A stretch of 8,337 nt of DNA from Candidatus Omnitrophota bacterium. Its GTDB lineage: Bacteria; Ratteibacteria; UBA8468; B48-G9; JAFGKM01. Location: positions 1-8,337 of the forward strand of contig JAMWCA010000053.1 of assembly GCA_023819545.1 (NCBI GenBank), given 5' to 3'. The notes beneath the pieces were generated by a model. That model made no database searches. It saw only the letters and a program-made list of their open reading frames with translations, and was not told the DNA's origin. A program made the translations under genes and the position numbers. Positions 6,383-8,337 of the stretch are shown here, piece by piece. Within the stretch, counting starts at the first letter, position 1. Every line of letters starts with the position of its first letter.

Positions 6383-6414
6383 AAGAGTTATTAAAAACTA
6401 AAAGGGAGGGAAAG

Positions 6415-7419
6415 ATGATATACAAAAATATTGAGTTCTATAATGTTGAAGAAATTTTTGAGAAACCAGATGGTCTTCAATTATCAAGAATTCCTGAAAG
6501 TGTAAGAGTAAAATTGAATGAAAATGCAAAGACAAGAGCGCTTATGCCAGCAGGATGTGAATTAAGATTTAATTTGAAAAGTGAAAAAGCAAAAATTGTT
6601 ATGAAAGCAAGCAATGAGATAATTCCAAGAAGTGGTATATGTGAGATTTATTTTGGTGATTTTTTTGAAAAGTGGAGTTATATTAGTGAAAACCCAACTC
6701 TAATTGAAATTCAATATCCTCAAAATCTTGAAAAGTTGAGAGAAATTAAAAAAGAAAAAAATTTAAAATTTGACCCACAAGTTATAAGAATTCTACTTCC
6801 GCATCTTGTAGATTTAAGAATTTTGGAAATTGATGGAGAATTTGAATTGCCAGAAAAACAACAAGTTCCAGATAAAAAATTTCTTGCATATGGTTCTTCA
6901 ATTACTCATGGTGGTTTTTCAATCGTGCCAAGTTATACTTATGTTGCAAAGACCGCCTATATCCTTGGTATAGATGCTTTAAATCTTGGTTTTGGTGGAG
7001 GTGCTCATCTTGAAAAAGAGATTGCAGATTATATTGCTGAAAGAAAAGATTGGGATTTTGCTACTTTTGAACTTGGAATTAATATGGTTGGTAGTTTTGA
7101 AGTTGAAGAATTTAAGAAAAGAGTTGATTACTTTATTGAAAAAATAGTTAAAGAAAACCAAGAAAAATACTTATTTTTTATTGATATGTTTCCATTTTAT
7201 ATGGATTTTGATAACCAAGAAAAACAGAAAAAATTCAGAGAAATTGTGAGAAACAAAGTGAAAGAAATAAATAAAGAAAATGTTATTCATATATCTGGCT
7301 TAGATATGTTAAAAGATATAAGAGGTCTAATGATAGATAGAATTCATCCTTGTTCACAAGGGTTTGAAGAAATTGGATATAATCTTGCATCTTTCCTTTC
7401 ACGAATATTCAACTGGTAA
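6415..7419 (+). CDS. SGNH/GDSL-family hydrolase with N-terminal beta domain
   Basis: This is a predicted esterase or deacylase of 334 residues, most likely acting on acylated carbohydrate. Residues about 1-145 are a beta-rich domain resembling those found ahead of some SGNH hydrolases, and about 154-334 form the SGNH domain. The nucleophile block is AYGSSITHG (158-166) with Ser162, where the common GDS is GSS. The glycine oxyanion block is LNLGFGGG (189-196), the Asn block is ELGINM (219-224) with Asn223, and the catalytic pair is Asp308 and His311 in IDRIHP. There is no signal peptide, so it should be cytoplasmic, acting on imported or internal substrate. The start has GGGAGG five bases upstream. 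The MATE transporter follows after ten bases. A repressible promoter lies upstream. Substrate is unknown; acetyl esters on sugars are a family-based guess. Confidence 0.87.
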   Translation: MIYKNIEFYNVEEIFEKPDGLQLSRIPESVRVKLNENAKTRALMPAGCELRFNLKSEKAKIVMKASNEIIPRSGICEIYFGDFFEKWSYISENPTLIEIQYPQNLEKLREIKKEKNLKFDPQVIRILLPHLVDLRILEIDGEFELPEKQQVPDKKFLAYGSSITHGGFSIVPSYTYVAKTAYILGIDALNLGFGGGAHLEKEIADYIAERKDWDFATFELGINMVGSFEVEEFKKRVDYFIEKIVKENQEKYLFFIDMFPFYMDFDNQEKQKKFREIVRNKVKEINKENVIHISGLDMLKDIRGLMIDRIHPCSQGFEEIGYNLASFLSRIFNW

Positions 7420-7429
7420 AAAATGAGAA

Positions 7430-8337
7430 ATGTATATTAAAAAACTTTTCAGAATTTCTTTCCCTTTAATTTTAAGTTCAAGTATTTGGACTATTCAGCA
7501 TTTTGTTGATAGAATGTTTATATCTTGGCATTCAGTTAAGGCACTTGCAGCAGTTTTACCAGCGAGTTTCTTAAATTTAACTACGATGAGCATCTTTGTT
7601 GGGACAGCTTCTTTTGTTAATACATTTGTTGCTCAATATTATGGTGCTAAAAAATATGAAAAAATAGGTGAAGTTGTATGGCAGGGTATATACTGGTCTT
7701 TAATAGGAGGGATTTTTCATATTTTTCTTATACCTTTTGCTTCTGAAATATTTAAAATCTTTGGACATGAAAAAGAAGTATTATATTATGAGACGATTTA
7801 TTTTCAGATTTTATGTATAGGTGCTTTTTCAACTATATGTTCAGGGTCAATTTCTTCCTTTTTTTCTGGTAGAGGTAAAACCTATATTGTTTTCTTTGTA
7901 AGTTTTATTCAAACCTGTTTAAATTTAATCCTTGATTATATACTAATTTTTGGAAAGTTTGGATTTCCTCAGATGGGGATAAAAGGCGCCGGAATTGCAA
8001 CAGTTATTTCAAGTTATTTTTCACTTTTAATCTATCTAATTTTATTTTTTAACAAAAGGAATAGAATCTTTGGCATTAGAGATTTTAGATTAAATATAGA
8101 AACTTTTAAAAAACTGCTTAAATTTGGTATTCCAAATGGAATTCAGTTTTTTCTTGATATTTCTGTTTGGTCAATTTTTTTACTTATAATAGGTCGGCTT
8201 GGCATAATCCCTCTTTCTTCATCAAATATTGCTTTTAATATAAATTTAGTTGCTTTTATGCCAATGATAGGAATAGGAACAGGTGTTTCAATACTTGTTG
8301 GGCAGTATATAGGGAAAGGAGAACCAGAAATAGGAGA
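7430..8337 (+). CDS. MATE-family multidrug/cation antiporter, 3' partial
   Basis: The frame runs open from the ATG at 7430 to the window end, giving 302 residues of a protein usually about 440-460 long. It is a hydrophobic, multi-span membrane protein with MATE landmarks: VDRMFISWHSVKALAAV (26-42), FVAQYYGAKKYEKIG (66-80), the block SSFFSGRGKT (142-151) with NLILDYILIFG (165-175), MGIKGAGIATVIS (182-194), and the start of the second repeat KKLLKFGIPNGIQFFLDIS (227-245). MATE proteins export drugs or metabolites in exchange for Na+ or H+ across the inner membrane; related branches flip lipids or other envelope precursors. An in-frame stop TGA at 7424 rules out an earlier start. The ribosome site is weak (ATGAGA), so translation is probably coupled to the SGNH gene, which ends ten bases earlier. 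The substrate cannot be told. Confidence 0.88.
   Translation, partial: MYIKKLFRISFPLILSSSIWTIQHFVDRMFISWHSVKALAAVLPASFLNLTTMSIFVGTASFVNTFVAQYYGAKKYEKIGEVVWQGIYWSLIGGIFHIFLIPFASEIFKIFGHEKEVLYYETIYFQILCIGAFSTICSGSISSFFSGRGKTYIVFFVSFIQTCLNLILDYILIFGKFGFPQMGIKGAGIATVISSYFSLLIYLILFFNKRNRIFGIRDFRLNIETFKKLLKFGIPNGIQFFLDISVWSIFLLIIGRLGIIPLSSSNIAFNINLVAFMPMIGIGTGVSILVGQYIGKGEPEIG

Overview
This is an AT-rich window (by eye around 30% G+C, not computed) with every gene on the + strand, tightly packed. It looks like the chromosome of a diderm (outer-membrane) bacterium: it encodes a textbook Pal/OmpA peptidoglycan-binding lipoprotein and a second, LysM-bearing lipoprotein. The GTP-type PEP carboxykinase looks closer to the long prokaryotic/archaeal branch than to the animal enzyme. 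The mix with a ThuA-like protein and an SGNH hydrolase would fit an uncultured or thermophile-related lineage, but the sequence does not settle the phylum. There are no tRNA, rRNA, insertion-sequence or CRISPR features, and no gene-free stretch longer than 180 bases.

Layout: (1) 3-578, the 3' part of a ThuA-like gene cut by the window edge. (2) 733-2267, a two-gene envelope operon: pal, then an overlapping lipoprotein gene with a long coiled coil and a C-terminal LysM. (3) 2445-6296, a three-gene unit: GTP-dependent PEP carboxykinase, a class I aminotransferase of aspartate type, and an unrecognised secreted protein. The first two could run aspartate to oxaloacetate to PEP, an entry into gluconeogenesis. 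(4) 6415 to the window end, an SGNH/GDSL-type hydrolase followed 10 bases later by a MATE-family transporter cut by the window edge.

The most interesting signal is between the genes. Each of the three intergenic gaps (579-732, 2268-2444, 6297-6414) carries one copy of the same hairpin element, always in the same orientation and always just after a stop codon. The tip CACCTACGAGGTG is invariant. The outer arms differ between copies yet stay complementary (CTCC/GGAG; TCCC/GGGA plus AAAT/ATTT; CAACCT/AGGTTG), which is the signature of a conserved structure. The copies mark the ends of transcription units and are absent from the four within-unit junctions. A separate find is a promoter before the SGNH gene (TTGACG, 17 bases, TAGAAT) whose spacer contains a perfect 7-base inverted repeat, ACGAGAA-N7-TTCTCGT, placed like a repressor operator.
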